This document shows, piece by piece, positions 12,016 through 23,637 of a stretch of 64,000 nt of DNA. Both the position numbers and the translations under genes were made by a program. Origin of the DNA: Torreya grandis. Lineage: Eukaryota; Streptophyta; Pinopsida; Cupressales; Taxaceae. The stretch is from NCBI GenBank assembly GCA_037957365.1, contig JARHVA010000458.1, forward strand, positions 4,227,501-4,291,500. Direction: 5' to 3'. The notes beneath the pieces were generated by a model that worked only from the letters and a program-made list of their open reading frames with translations, was not told the DNA's origin and searched no databases. Within the stretch, counting starts at the first letter, position 1. Each line of letters begins with the position of its first letter.

Positions 12016-13715
12016 AGCACCATCTACACACACAAGATGTCATTAGGTTTTTTCATTGGTTCACATACCTTGTGAGGTGTATCCATTCCTTTCATGTCTC
12101 TCTTATCTCTTTACTCAGTTTTGTCTTTGATTTTGATATACCATGAGTAAGGATTGATTCGCACATGTTTCATTTATAGGATATGCAATGGATCACACTT
12201 CACATACTCAAACCCAAATTCATGGACTTCACCTCACAGGTAAGTCCAGGTACACTTATTTTTCATTTATTCTATTCATTTCATTTTATTGAATTTATAG
12301 AATAAATAGGAGAGGGGGGGTAAATGTAGTCATATAAAATGTCATTTGAGTGTAATGAGTGTCACTTGAGATCACCCATCGCTAGCCTAGCCCTAGACCT
12401 ATCTCAAATACTCTTTTGACCCTTATCTATCTTTTATGCAAGTACTACACATCATTAGACATTCCAAAAGTAGTCCTAAACCTTCCCCTAGGGATCCAAA
12501 TCCCTAGTGCCCTAGATTCTACCACATGTACATTAGCACATTTATTTGGACACTTGCACACTACACTAGTGACCAAGGGACCACGCTAGTTTCCATTGCC
12601 TAATTTCAACCCCAACGAATATGTTTTCAATTCCTAAAACACCTAGGGTCAGCCTAGACCTATTTCACACTCCAAACAAGCACCAAATCAATATAAATAC
12701 ATGATTTTTAGCCCTTTATCCACTAGATAGAAATTAGATGCAAATACACACAAACAAGATCAGAACAAGTGGTGCATAATCAAGGTCATAATCCCTATTT
12801 TTTCCTACTTCTACATCTAGTCATCTACATCCATTCTAAGCTCAGAATACACATATTTCTAGTCTCAATCCCCACTCAAAGCACTCAAGCCAACACTCAT
12901 ACTAGCATCACTTGCACTTGCACCAGCTCTTAGATTAGGAGAACTACATTGAGCTTGATCCCTTTTCGACGTAGTAGTATGTAGGCAAGGCTTAGCACAT
13001 AGATTTTTGAGGTCATGTCCAACCTAGACCACTAACTCCTTTTTCTCATGATGTTCATTCAAACCCTTACAAGCATTAAAACCTAGGTTTTTTTTAGTAA
13101 AACAAATCTATAAGAAAAAGTATTGATTGCACAAAATTTAAATTTGGACCAAAGACGGAACAAGGCCTTTTCTATAAAACCCAAAAATAATTTATGAATA
13201 TTTTGAGTGGGACACTAGCACACTACATTGGACACTAGCACATTGCGTTACTACCTAAGGAACCACGCTATTGTCTAGAAAGAATTCTGACACCTCGATC
13301 TTGTTTACAACATTTAGAGCAACTTATACACTAGTTTTCAACCCATAGATCATTTGTCTCAATAATTTTCTAGCTAAGTACTTATTTGTGTCATTTATTG
13401 TTATTTTTAGAAATATCAAATTAGGTCAGCTCTTACACAAATTAGTGGTTTTATTTATTACATATTTCTACCCTGATTTACCATACTCAAATCCTTTAAC
13501 AACCTAGGATTTACATACACTAAGTCCTTAAAATTTAAATCGATTTCTGAAATCATTAAGAAGGTTTTCAAATCTATCAAACCTATTTAAAATGGTTGGG
13601 TCGATGGTTTTCAAAGTGGCTTGTCCTTCAATGACAACAATATTTAGTGGTCACCTGTTGTGACCAACTCAAATCTTCTCTTAGCATAATTCCCAGTTAT
13701 GAAAGCTTTGATACT

Positions 13716-13786
13716 TTTCAAAAAAAAAATTATAAGGTTAAAGATATGATTTCAAAAAAAATATTCATAAGGTTAAAGATATGATT
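13716..13786. repeat. Two-copy 35-bp tandem repeat
   Basis: Each unit has an A-run, then 'ataaggttaaagatatgat'. The two units are nearly identical, suggesting a recent slippage duplication. Confidence 0.75.
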
Positions 13787-14159
13787 TCTTATCGTGATTG
13801 GACTCGTTGGACTCCACTAAAAGATAAATACAAGTTAATCAATTCAGACTTACCTTCCATTCTACGCATCCAAGAGATGATACCCAATGCCATGTTGCAT
13901 AAGATGGGTTTGTAATCTATGCAATCTTGGTGGAAAGATTAGAGATGGAACTGTGATACTCATTTTGATCTTTTGAGATTCTAGTATCAAGTGAAAGGTT
14001 ACACCTATGTATGTAATAGGTGTTAATGGTCAAACCTATTTGATAGGCACACATAAGGATAAAATCACTACGTGTGAGAGTTAAAAACACAAATGTTTCC
14101 TTATAGATGGGCATAGGGTTGGGGTCGAATGAAATTTGGTGATGGTAGGGACAGATGGA

Positions 14160-15280
14160 TATATAGGGGTTAGGCAACATTATGTATATAAGGGTCTCAA
14201 CATAAGCTAGGTCAGCCTCCCAAGATATTCCCTATCTATATATATGGTTTGGGCCATCACCGGTTGATCTATGAGATTCCCCCTATAAATTTTAAGGGTG
14301 GTTGATCAATGATATTCCCCCATAGATTTTAAGGGTAGTTGATCAAAAGAAATTCAGACTAGACTTCACTTCATATAAATAGTCTAGTCCCATCAACACC
14401 CTCTAAGAAAGAGCCATATAGATAGATAAACCCACTGGATACCTTCAATTTATAGAGAGAGATCAACCCAAATATATAGTTTTTTTGGCCTTTCCCACAA
14501 GGATGGGGAGGTGTGCTAATAAGCACAATTGTTCGAAATTGAACCCCTCTCATGGCTAACCAAACTCGTGTTTATGTGAACCTATTGATCAATGACCCAA
14601 TTGGTGCATTTGTGACCTAATCCCACATATTCAAACATAGGGAGAAGTTTTGCCTTGAATGGATCACCATATAGAGATAAGATAAGATAAAACCCATATA
14701 TAAATCGGGGGCCCTCCCTAGACAATATGACCCCCTAAGATCAATTGAATCGAGGTGGTTCAACAAAATATGTTGTGTCATACATGTCAGGATGGGATGG
14801 GATTTTGGTCCTCAGTGAGATTCTTGTCCTCTCATTCTCAAGTATGGCATGTGTGAATGGAATTATTCATCTATTTATATATGTCCATATCCACTCGAGA
14901 TCGCCCATCTATATATATAGGAGCACTACCCCTACCTCGTGCCTCCCACCCCCCATGTATCTATATAGGGGCACTCACTACCTACTTTTAAGATGGCACT
15001 ACCCCCATTTATTTATATAAGAGCACTCACTACCTACTTAATCCATCCCATAATCAACCTAGATAAGGTTTTATGTCATATCTATATATAGCAGTGGGGG
15101 GGTGAGGTATATGTATAGATATTTGGGTGACTCGACATAGAATCTATAGGGAGATAAGGGTACTCAACCAAGAGATAAGGACACCCTATAAATAGATAGA
15201 TATGACACCCTTGCCCAACTAGATCGAAATGAAACTATTTGGGGAGGGCGCGGGTATCATATCACTTCACTCAATCAATC
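14160..15280. repeat. Left part of a TA-rich 'tatagata' tract
   Basis: Rich in words such as catctatatatatagg, tatatagg and agatagatatg, mixed with G- and C-runs. The same vocabulary resumes after E3 at 25.25 kb, so E3 split one tract. No coding frame is believable here. Confidence 0.55.
14262..14346. repeat. 37-38-bp tandem repeat
   Basis: ggttgatc...attcccc...ttttaagggt occurs twice and a third unit begins at 14337. Confidence 0.7.
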
Positions 15281-15663
15281 TGTTGATGGCATAAAATTGT
15301 GCTAGATCTTAACCAATCAACAATTGGAAGTTTCAAGCTGTGGGACAATGCGACTTGAAACAACCTCCAAGTTTTAAAGAAGCTAGGCTCTTCTATTTTA
15401 TAGGTGTTGGGGAAAAGGGATAGGAGACTAAACAGAAACGCAAAATATAGGAATTAAAACCTAACTATGGCGATGCGCCTGAGTGTAATCCTAATCCTAA
15501 CCTAAGCACAATGAGACTATAATATGAGTCAATTAAATTTAAGATCAGACAAGTGCATGATCAATGTAAAAGATTGGAATAACAGAAATAGAGGCTCACA
15601 ACAGGGGAGTCTTTTGCTAAGATACAAGAATTGTCAACAAAGGCATAGTGTTCAATCTTCTTA
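15281..15663 (-). repeat. 383-bp inverted copy of the E3 LTR 3' end
   Basis: Reverse complement of 16876-17258, both exactly 383 bp long by my alignment. It starts with TGTTGATGGC, the complement of an LTR end GCCATCAACA. Its inner end overlaps the direct LTR at gttcaatcttctta (15650-15663), which is likely the junction microhomology. The 3' LTR has no such inverted segment upstream. Confidence 0.85.
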
Positions 15664-17258
15664 TTTTTCCTAAGTGCCATAAAGTAGCGGATGCTGCCAA
15701 GCATCACTCTTTGGGTCGCTCTCTACTCTATCCCTAAAGAAAGTGGAAGGCACCTACCCCCAAAAGGAGAAGTGGAAGATGCCACGTATCTTCCCAGGAG
15801 TAGTGGAGGTCACCACGTGTCAACCTCTGAGAAACCATCTTGAGCCCAATTGCCAAATAAAGATTATGGTGGGTCCCGGATGATTTTTTAAAGGATCGAG
15901 GAAGCATCGAGTGTCAACAAATGAAGACTAACATGTGCATCCATCCCTTCTTAAAGGTTGCTAAGGCAAGGAACACAGTGAGTTTTGTGTTAATAAAGCT
16001 GTAAAGTATTGAGGAAGTGGAATGTGATAGGTGTCGAAGGCAGAACGTTCCTGGGAAGAATATAAAGAGAAAGCAGAAGCAGCCAAGTGTCATCCTCCGG
16101 TGCCTCCTAGACAGAAAGAGAGAGTTTTTAATAAATTGGCTAAGTCTCCTCTTCTATTTGAATAGAACAGAGTGCCTGTCCACCTATTACAGCGAAAATG
16201 GAGGAAATTCGGTGAGAGTTACTTCGGGTAGATAGAACAGTGCACCAGGTAGATTTTTGGGGCTCTCAAGCATTGAAAGTGTCGTCTGTTTGTCCCCTAA
16301 TAGTAGAGGTAGAGTAGACAGTTGAGCGGCCAAACAGGGACAAAACAAATAATTTTTGGCGCAAAGAGAGGTACTAGACAGGGATCGCCATGCCGCAGTC
16401 AGGGCAGTTCTTAATAAGACCAGAATGCATCCAAGGCATTGAATGTGTCATCTAATTTGTCCCTTGCGAGTGAGGGACGGAGTGGAATTGCGTGGGAAAG
16501 AAAGTGATCAAAGGAGACATCCAAGGCTATATAAGCAAGATTGTAAAATCTAAAAAAGGGGGGAATTCTATAGTTTTAGACTTTTTAGAGTTTTGACCAA
16601 TAATATCATTTGCTTTTGTTCCATTTTCCTGAGTTGAAAGGTTTATATGACTGTGTGTGTTTCTGCATCTTTTGTATGACTGGAAGATTCAATAAGAAGA
16701 TTGAACACTATGCCCTTGTTGATGTTATCTGTGTCAATTACAAAGTAGTTTATGTTGTAGATTTTCTAGTGTTGTGATTGAAAATGTTATTTGCTTTTGT
16801 CTCGTTTTCTGGAGTCTGAAGTTCTACATGACTATGTGTGACTTCTGTGCCTCTTATGTGATTAGAGGATTCTAATAAGAAGATTGAACACTATGCCTTT
16901 GTTGACAATTCATGTATCTCAGCAAAAGACTCCCCTGTTGTGAGCCTCTATTTCTGTTATTCCAATCTTTTACATTGATCATGCACTTGTCTGCTCTTAA
17001 ATGTAATTGACTCATATAATAGTCTCACTGTGCTCAGGTTAGGATTAGGATTACACTTAGGTGCATCGCCATAGTTAGGTTTTAATTCTTGCATTTTGCA
17101 TTTCTGTTTAGTCTCCTATCCCTTTTCCCCAACACCTATAAAATAGAAGAGACCAGCTTCTTTAAAACCTAGAGGTTGTTTCAAGTCGCATTGTCCCACA
17201 ACTTGAAACTTCCCATTGTTGAATGGTTAAGATATAGTGCAATTTTATGCCATCAATA
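15650..17258 (+). repeat. 5' LTR of E3 (left end rearranged)
   Basis: Aligns along its length with 23638-25245. TATA-like tatataag at 16528-16535. The original left portion may be missing (see the inverted copy at 15281). Confidence 0.9.
16528..16535 (+). promoter_or_regulatory. TATA box of E3 LTR
   Basis: tatataagcaag, preserved in the 3' LTR at 24515-24522. Candidate promoter of the element transcript. Confidence 0.45.
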
Positions 17259-17263
17259 GTTTT

Positions 17264-17281
17264 TGGCACGCCCAGTGGGAC
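17264..17281 (+). promoter_or_regulatory. Primer-binding site of E3
   Basis: TGGCACGCCCAGTGGGAC lies five bases (GTTTT) after the LTR end. It matches the Tat-like element's site at 55478-55495 at 16 of 18 positions, with an identical spacer. I do not assign the tRNA. Confidence 0.7.
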
Positions 17282-17357
17282 ATATATTTCAAGGAGTTGA
17301 AGAATTTTGGTGTATTCTTCAGCGAATCAGCCTTTGGAGGTTTTATCGACACCAACA

Positions 17358-18755
17358 ATGACTCTGAGTCATCAACTGATCAAGCAGTATCATCAAGAAA
17401 TTCCTTTTGGTATGTATAACTCTGTTACTCATAGCTATGAGTCTTATTATCCTTCAAATATGTTTAATTAAGGACAAACTTCTCCTAGAATCATGTCAAG
17501 TAACGAGGATGCACATGGTCACGAGCTATACCAGTTTTATGCCCAGCCTAATCTCATTTTCACCTTCAAGAAAGCATTGCTGGGATTTAAAAAATATGTG
17601 TTAGAGCTTGACGGCAAAAGGGAATACGGCCAAGAAATTCCTTGTCATGTCATCTATCAAGTGAGGGAAGCAATAGACCTGATCAAAAGTGAGTGGGATC
17701 CCATTGAAAGGGCAATATGGCAAGAGCTTATGTATGAAATGTTAGAGGTGTGTGGATTGATTGCGTTCCTAGAAGAGAGGCTAAGCATTCATGAGAACCA
17801 TCGTTACCAAGTCTACCAAACTTCATATCCACCACCACAAATCCCATATCAAACATATGCCACCCCTGTTCATGAGCCAAATCAAACCTGTCAAGGCCAA
17901 TTCCTCGATAATATAGAGTCTATAATAGCAGCAGGTCAAGAGGACCCCGAACTCTCACTATCTCCTCAAGTTCCTTTCACTCTTCCTCAAGAGGCTTCTT
18001 GTTTTCCATCACAGCCTTCTTCTTCATCCCTTTTCGAAGAAGAATATGTTTTGAAGGAAACAGTTGAGTACGTAGAGGGATATGCTCAATTCATGGCTAG
18101 TCAAGAGGATTCCAAAAGAATAGATGAGGAGGAAATCACCATAAATTTCCCCTTTGATGAGCAAGAGGATAAGTTGAAAGCTTTTCCCTTAACCTCTGAG
18201 GAGGAAGAGATCATCGCTGACTTTTTCCTCACCTTGCAAGAGGATATGGAGGAGTATGGACACTCCCCTGATCAAGCCATTGAGATAGGTGACACTGTCC
18301 TTTAGGAAGGCTATGGATTGGCCAGATATGGATAAGATGACTATGACACTCATCTAAGTATGCAAAAAGCATGCCATCTTTCAGATTCATCCTTTCAAGA
18401 GGATGCAGTCATCACGGAGCATGATGATACAATAAAGCTGGAACCTAAAGAAGATGAGCCAAAAGAGAATGGATATCAAAAGGCATAGAATGAAGAACCA
18501 ATAGCCAATGATTTCTTGATGACACCTGATAGCGTGAAGAACCAACATTCGACATGCATTCAAGGACAAGAAGGGTTCGTAGATGTCAAATACACGTTTT
18601 GCTCATACTCGTTCGAGTGCAGGCAGACCTGTGTGGCTGGTGCAGATAACATTCCATCAACGACATATCCATTGCAATCACCGGTATGGCAACATAAGTT
18701 GGCTTGTCATAAAGAGGATGTGGGAAAATTCATTTTTGATCTTGGAGGGAAGTAA
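17358..18755 (+). pseudogene. E3 ORF1, unknown protein, decayed
   Basis: One frame from ATG 17358 (MTLSHQ) to TAA 18753, about 465 codons, broken by stops at 17469, 18303, 18333 and 18486. At least three are TAA/TAG positions that could be former glutamine codons. The N-terminal third is helical (around LGFKKYVLELDG and WDPIERAIWQELMYEML). The middle is rich in Pro, Gln and Tyr. The C-terminal half is strongly acidic with EEE clusters. I recognise no domain: no zinc knuckle, protease or polymerase motif. It sits in the gag position of the element and could be a highly diverged gag or an accessory ORF. Confidence 0.55.
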
Positions 18756-19194
18756 GGATTTGTTATTAATGTATTTAGGTAGTTTCCATTCCTGCATCGC
18801 TTTGTTTTTGTTTTTTTTTGCTTTCCCGCTTTCTTTTAAAATAAGCATTTTAAATGCAGAGTTGGTGTCTTAGAAATTCTTTAATTCTTTAAATTTCACC
18901 ACAATAAATGCTTCCCCAAATCTTTGAGATCTCTAAGGTACTTTGTGCTACATAACATGTCCGCCTCATTTCTCAAAGATTGAGTAGGATTTGCTAATGG
19001 TCACCCAAAATTAATGATATTTGGGACCTGATAGGCCCATAAATACCCCCTTAGCAAATTTTAAAGTTTACAACTCTCAAGCATTCCTGTGAAAATATCT
19101 TGCTCATTGCATTTGTTAGCACCTAGTGAAATTGTTTCAGCAAGCATGTTTTTTTAGCAAAGTTCATACCAGATATTACACAAGAGATACAAAG
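18756..19194 (+). other. Spacer between E3 ORF1 and ORF2
   Basis: About 440 bp with a T-rich stretch (18800-18840). The ORF2 frame is already open from ATG 19126, but MVGASSS at 19195 looks the more natural start. No other feature seen. Confidence 0.4.
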
Positions 19195-22100
19195 ATGGTG
19201 GGAGCATCATCTTCTCAGCAAGGAGCAGGGGCACCGAGATATCTAGACAGGTTACTAGCAAGCAAATCATACGCTGCAACTCCTGTACAGCCACCAAGAA
19301 GCTACCTAAGAACCAAAGCCCTGGGAGTCGGCCAAACCAGTGACCCTTCAAAGGTAAGGGATTATGTAGATGGGATCATGGACCCGATCCTACAAAGAGC
19401 AAGCAGCAAGAACCTCAGAGAAGGAGCACACCAACGGTGTCTGCAAAGAGCCAAGGCAAGATAATATGAAACATTCGAGATGAGGATCTGGACCTCACAA
19501 TTGGCTCAATTCATCATCCCAATTATGCACCCATGCCCAGATATAATTGAACTATGTGCGGACTTGCTCCACCCACAATCTTGCTCTATTCAACAAGGCC
19601 CCTTCATGCTGCAAGTCACCCCACAAGCCATCAGGGACATGCTTGCCCTGCGATACAATGATACCGCCACCTTCCCCACCATTGATAGGATGCAAAGGAC
19701 ATGGGAAAATGTCAACAATCAGACCAGGTTCTTGAGGTCTGAGTTGCAAATAGCTGATGGCAATGCAACAGCACCCACACTCCTAGCATCAAGAACTCAG
19801 TTCACGCTTGCTAGTGAAGACGCACTGTTGATGATGGCTCTCATCTTCAGCATGAAGGATGATGTAGTTGTATATGCTGAACAAATGGCCATCCTCTTCA
19901 GGCTAAAAATAGTTGACAAGATGCAAGAGTACCGTCTGGACTTCTCTGAGCACATCGCCTTCTCCATGGTTGAGCAGCTGACCCAATTCAGGTCAAAGGG
20001 GATATTCAGGTATTCCTCCTTTTTGTTCCATCTTATTTTGCACTAGAACCCCGACCTCTTTTCCCAATTTATGAGCCTCAACCTATATGACCCAACCTTT
20101 GATCCCCAAAGAACTATACACGTGTCTGCATGGACACATGTTTTATCAAAAACCAGCGACACATATGTTTTTTGGGAGCTATTCATCACCCTTGTTCTCC
20201 ATTGCCTTAGCCTCGAGCCTGTTATAAACAGGTTATTATCAAGTGTTAAAAACCTCCTAGTTAGTTGCCCAATTCCATGTGATTTCTATTTTGGGGTCCA
20301 TCACACGATCATAAGGGTCCATGGATTTTGTGGGGAACCAGTGTTGCTGCCAAAGGTTTTAACTCTTCGGTTAGCATTCTTGGAAATCACCAAGTAGGTG
20401 TTAATGGTTGACAATAAATATGGGTCTGAAAAGAAGAGGAGAATGTACAATCTCCCATGGATGGCAGGCAATGTAAGCCTAGAAGCCAAAGAAGTTGAGA
20501 CCATGCTGTTGAGGAAGCTAACCTCCCTAGGCTTCCTATTGATCGAAGACAAGTGGGTCTATGACCTAGCTGATTACATAGCCTCCATAGTGAGGACAAA
20601 CAAAATTCGAGCCAGGATTGTGCATGAAAGCCGCCCCTATTGGGAAACCAGGAAAAATCCTGTGGAAGACACCCCTGGTCTCTATGTTGAGTTGACGGAC
20701 CTACCTCCCCTGCCAAATAGGCCATGGGAGACCTATGATAAACAGAGGGAGTATGATCCTAAGGCTAGGATGACCTCTAGTTTGAGAAGGATGCTGAGCA
20801 ACAAAGGATGGGATGTAGAAAAAATTGAGGCCTATTGGAAATATAGGCAAAAAATTTCCCAAACCACCCATGCCTTCAGAGGCGTAGACTCAGATGAAAG
20901 GTGGGAAGAACTTTGGGATGAATGGCATCCATCCCCTGTTTCTAGCCCAGATACAAGCCAAGTGTCGATAACCAATTGTTACATTCATATAAAATTAATA
21001 AAAAAATTTACTATAGCCATATAAATAATGGAATCAGAGGCGGAGCATCAGGCTGAAGCAGGACCAAGCCAACCACCGCAGACTTCAGAGCAAGCTGCAG
21101 CTGTCGAAGAATAGCAAAGAGGTGTGGTATCATCACCACCAAGGGCCACCCCTCAGGCGGGAGTAATTGAAGTCCCCAGTTCCCTACATGCACCATCGGC
21201 AACAACAGAGGTGGAAGGGAGACAAACACAACCAGAGGCAGAGACACCCAGAAAAAGGAGGAGGGTGCAATTCCAATTAGATCCAGAGGAAGAAGAAGAG
21301 CCTTCATAGCACCCAACACAAAGCACTGCAACTTCCCTACAGGTAAGTATTCTTCCCCCTCCCCCCTCTCAATCTATTCCTCACCCTATCGGCATAACAC
21401 CTCCACTCAGTCAAGCGACACCTCCCGCCACTGCTGCCATTCCCATCTCACAAGCCACCCCCTCATCAGTGCCTCAGGCCCTCACATTACCCCATTTTTC
21501 CTCCTTCATTCCCAGAAAGATGCCCCTACAACTTACCCTTAGCCAGCCAATGGATCTTTAATACAGCCTGCCATAAGGATTTCCCTTTGCAAGGGGACAT
21601 ATTGCATCCCCTTCCACCTTCCAGACACAGGCTGATGCCACTAAGAAGGCAAGAGAAGCCCGATTGGAGAAGAAGAGGAGTAGAGAGAATAAAGCACTGG
21701 TGGTTCCACATTTGAGGTCACAATTTGACCCCATTCAACAGCAGCTAACGGTGACCCATTTGTCGCCTAAAGTTGCCAGGCCAAGCGAACAAATGTAGCT
21801 AGAAGACTACACCATGAACACAGTGGCCATTGACATGTCCCTATTCAGGCCTCAAGATAGAGTCGAGCTGCTGACTGAATCCACTTCTGCAGTCATAGAA
21901 GATTATTTGAAAAAATTGAGGAGACTGCGGAAGATGGAGGCTGATTTGGCCCAAGAGAAGGCAAACTGTTATAGTTTGACAGAACAAATAAACAGGAAGG
22001 ATAATGAAATAGCTAGTCTACAGAAATAGTTGCAAGATATTATTTCTCTCCAGACTCAACAGGCAATTCAGGCCCAAAATGATTCATTAAAGATGGAGCT

Positions 22101-22997
22101 CGCACTTGCAAAAGATGCAGGTTTAGCTCTAAGATGAGAAAATGCAACATTGTAGGGAAGAGTCGAAGGACTCCAACTGCAAGTTACCCAATCACAGCAA
22201 GGGCTACTGGAAGAACAGAAGCAGCTTTTTAAGCCCAGATCCAAGTAGAGCAGTAGAGGACTGCACAAATGGCAATTGAGCTGGCCAATAGGCCAAGAGG
22301 TGTCAGAGTCACGTAGTTGGTGAAGGAGCTCTATGAGTCAGTGTGGGCGAGAATCTCTTCTGAGATTGTCCAGCTTAGGCCGCTTTTCACCTTCCTACAC
22401 AATGCACAACAACTATGCGAAAGGGTGGAAAATCCAGTACTAAACACTCTAGCCATGATCTTTAGGAGAGTCGCGAACTCCCACTCATTACTAGAGAAAC
22501 TCTACAGCTCAAGGGATGCAATATTGGTAGCCGCAGGGATCCCTGACAGAATGGCCACTACAAAATGGGTCAATGAGGAGCTCTGTCACAATGCCGCAGC
22601 CAACAGTTGTAGAAGCTATCTCGATGTCGTGAAGGAAGGCATCGGTGAGATGAGACACCACATTGAAGATTTGGTGCAACTAGGCTTGCCTTCCCCGTTT
22701 CCAGATGCAAAGATGGTCCTGATGGCCGATCAACTTCAACCATTGATGCTGGCTAGACAAAGGGATCAGACAGTTTTCCAGAGCTTGCAGGATGATTCCT
22801 CAGCCCCAAAGGTTGAAACTATTCTGATTCCTATTTTTTGACTAGAATCCAAGCTGAAAGCCATTGCCCAGGTCCTGCAAACCTTTTCGCACAAGGATCT
22901 CATTAGCTTGGATCTGGCCTTTGATGAATTGTAGAGCAAGCAAGGATTATCCGACCATGAGTGGTCTATCTTCCAGACAACTCTTTTGAAGCTATAA
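19195..22997 (+). pseudogene. E3 ORF2, about 1,270 codons, unknown coiled-coil protein
   Basis: A single frame from MVGASSS (19195) to about 22229, then, after one frameshift at a T-run, another frame to TAA 22995. Stops at 19462, 20044, 20395, 21112, 21307, 21559, 21574, 21796, 22027, 22135, 22153, 22314, 22839 and 22932 can almost all be read as former Gln or Arg codons. The stop at 21022 lies in an AT-rich patch that may be an insertion. Layout: N-terminal globular half with VTPQAIRDMLAL (about residue 150) and a W-rich part (RPYWETRKN, WEELWDEWHP). Pro/Gln-rich acidic linker holding TPRKRRRVQF, a nuclear-localisation-like cluster (21250). Long coiled coil (about 21880-22250, e.g. LRKMEADLAQEKAN). 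Helical C-terminal domain with WARISSEIVQ. No polymerase, integrase or protease motif is visible. The VTPQAIRDML region faintly recalls plant-mobile-domain proteins, but that is speculative. Confidence 0.6.
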
Positions 22998-23637
22998 ATT
23001 TTGAAATTTTGATCAAGCGAGAGTCGGGTTCTTTTTGAGTAGGCTCAAAAGCTCTAGTGGTCGCCAATAACTATAGAGTAATTTCTTACTCTATGTCATA
23101 TTTAATTTATTTTTGGTTCGAGCACTGCAATTTTGGTTCATGCGCATCTTAGACGAAGCCACAGAGTTTTGGAGTAGAGGACGGGTTTATTTTTGCCTAA
23201 GTATCAAAATGCAGCAGAAGCTGCCAAGTGTCATCCTTAGAGCATGGTTCCTTTTTTCCCTCTTGTTCCTCTCATCTCTTTTGCCCAAGTATCAAATTCA
23301 AGCAAAACTCACCAAGTGTCAATGTCCAAGAGATCAAGCTAGATAGCTGGCGTCCTCTGAACACCTTTTTGTAACTTTTGGGAAGGTCACGGATCGTGCC
23401 ACGTACCCAGTAGTAGTTAAGCGAAATGCACCACATGCCAGCATCCGCGTCTCATAGAGGAACCCGTGTTTCATTCTACCTGTTGATAAAGGCCTTCAAC
23501 AAACCAAGCAGCATAGAGAGTAGAAAGCGCCAGGTGGTAGTTGCGGAGGTCCTGAGCTGCCTTTTAAAGAATAAGTAGAAATCACCACGAGCCAACATCT
23601 GGGAAACTTTGGTTCAATGCCTAGGTCCAACACTTCA
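22998..23637 (+). other. E3 tail before the aligned 3' LTR
   Basis: Non-coding. It contains LTR-like words at 23185-23240 (TTTTGCCTAAGT..., GCTGCCAAGTGTCATCC) resembling 23652-23690 and 24060-24085. This stretch could be the left part of the true 3' LTR, whose counterpart was lost from the 5' LTR. No clear polypurine tract could be placed. Confidence 0.45.

Larger units (their letters stand above)
11333..14159. other. Non-coding spacer, no gene seen
   Basis: About 2.8 kb with no open frame resembling a protein. It holds two short tandem duplications (annotated separately) and phrases such as ggaccacgcta (12578) and ggaaccacgcta (13258) shared with the left flank of the copia element. Possibly debris of older repeats. 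Confidence 0.5.

Noticed and set aside
21342..21412. Possible intron in E3 ORF2 (CAGGTAAGT near 21342 with CTCAG near 21410)
   Set aside because: The reading frame stays open and coding-like straight through the interval, so splicing is not needed to explain it.
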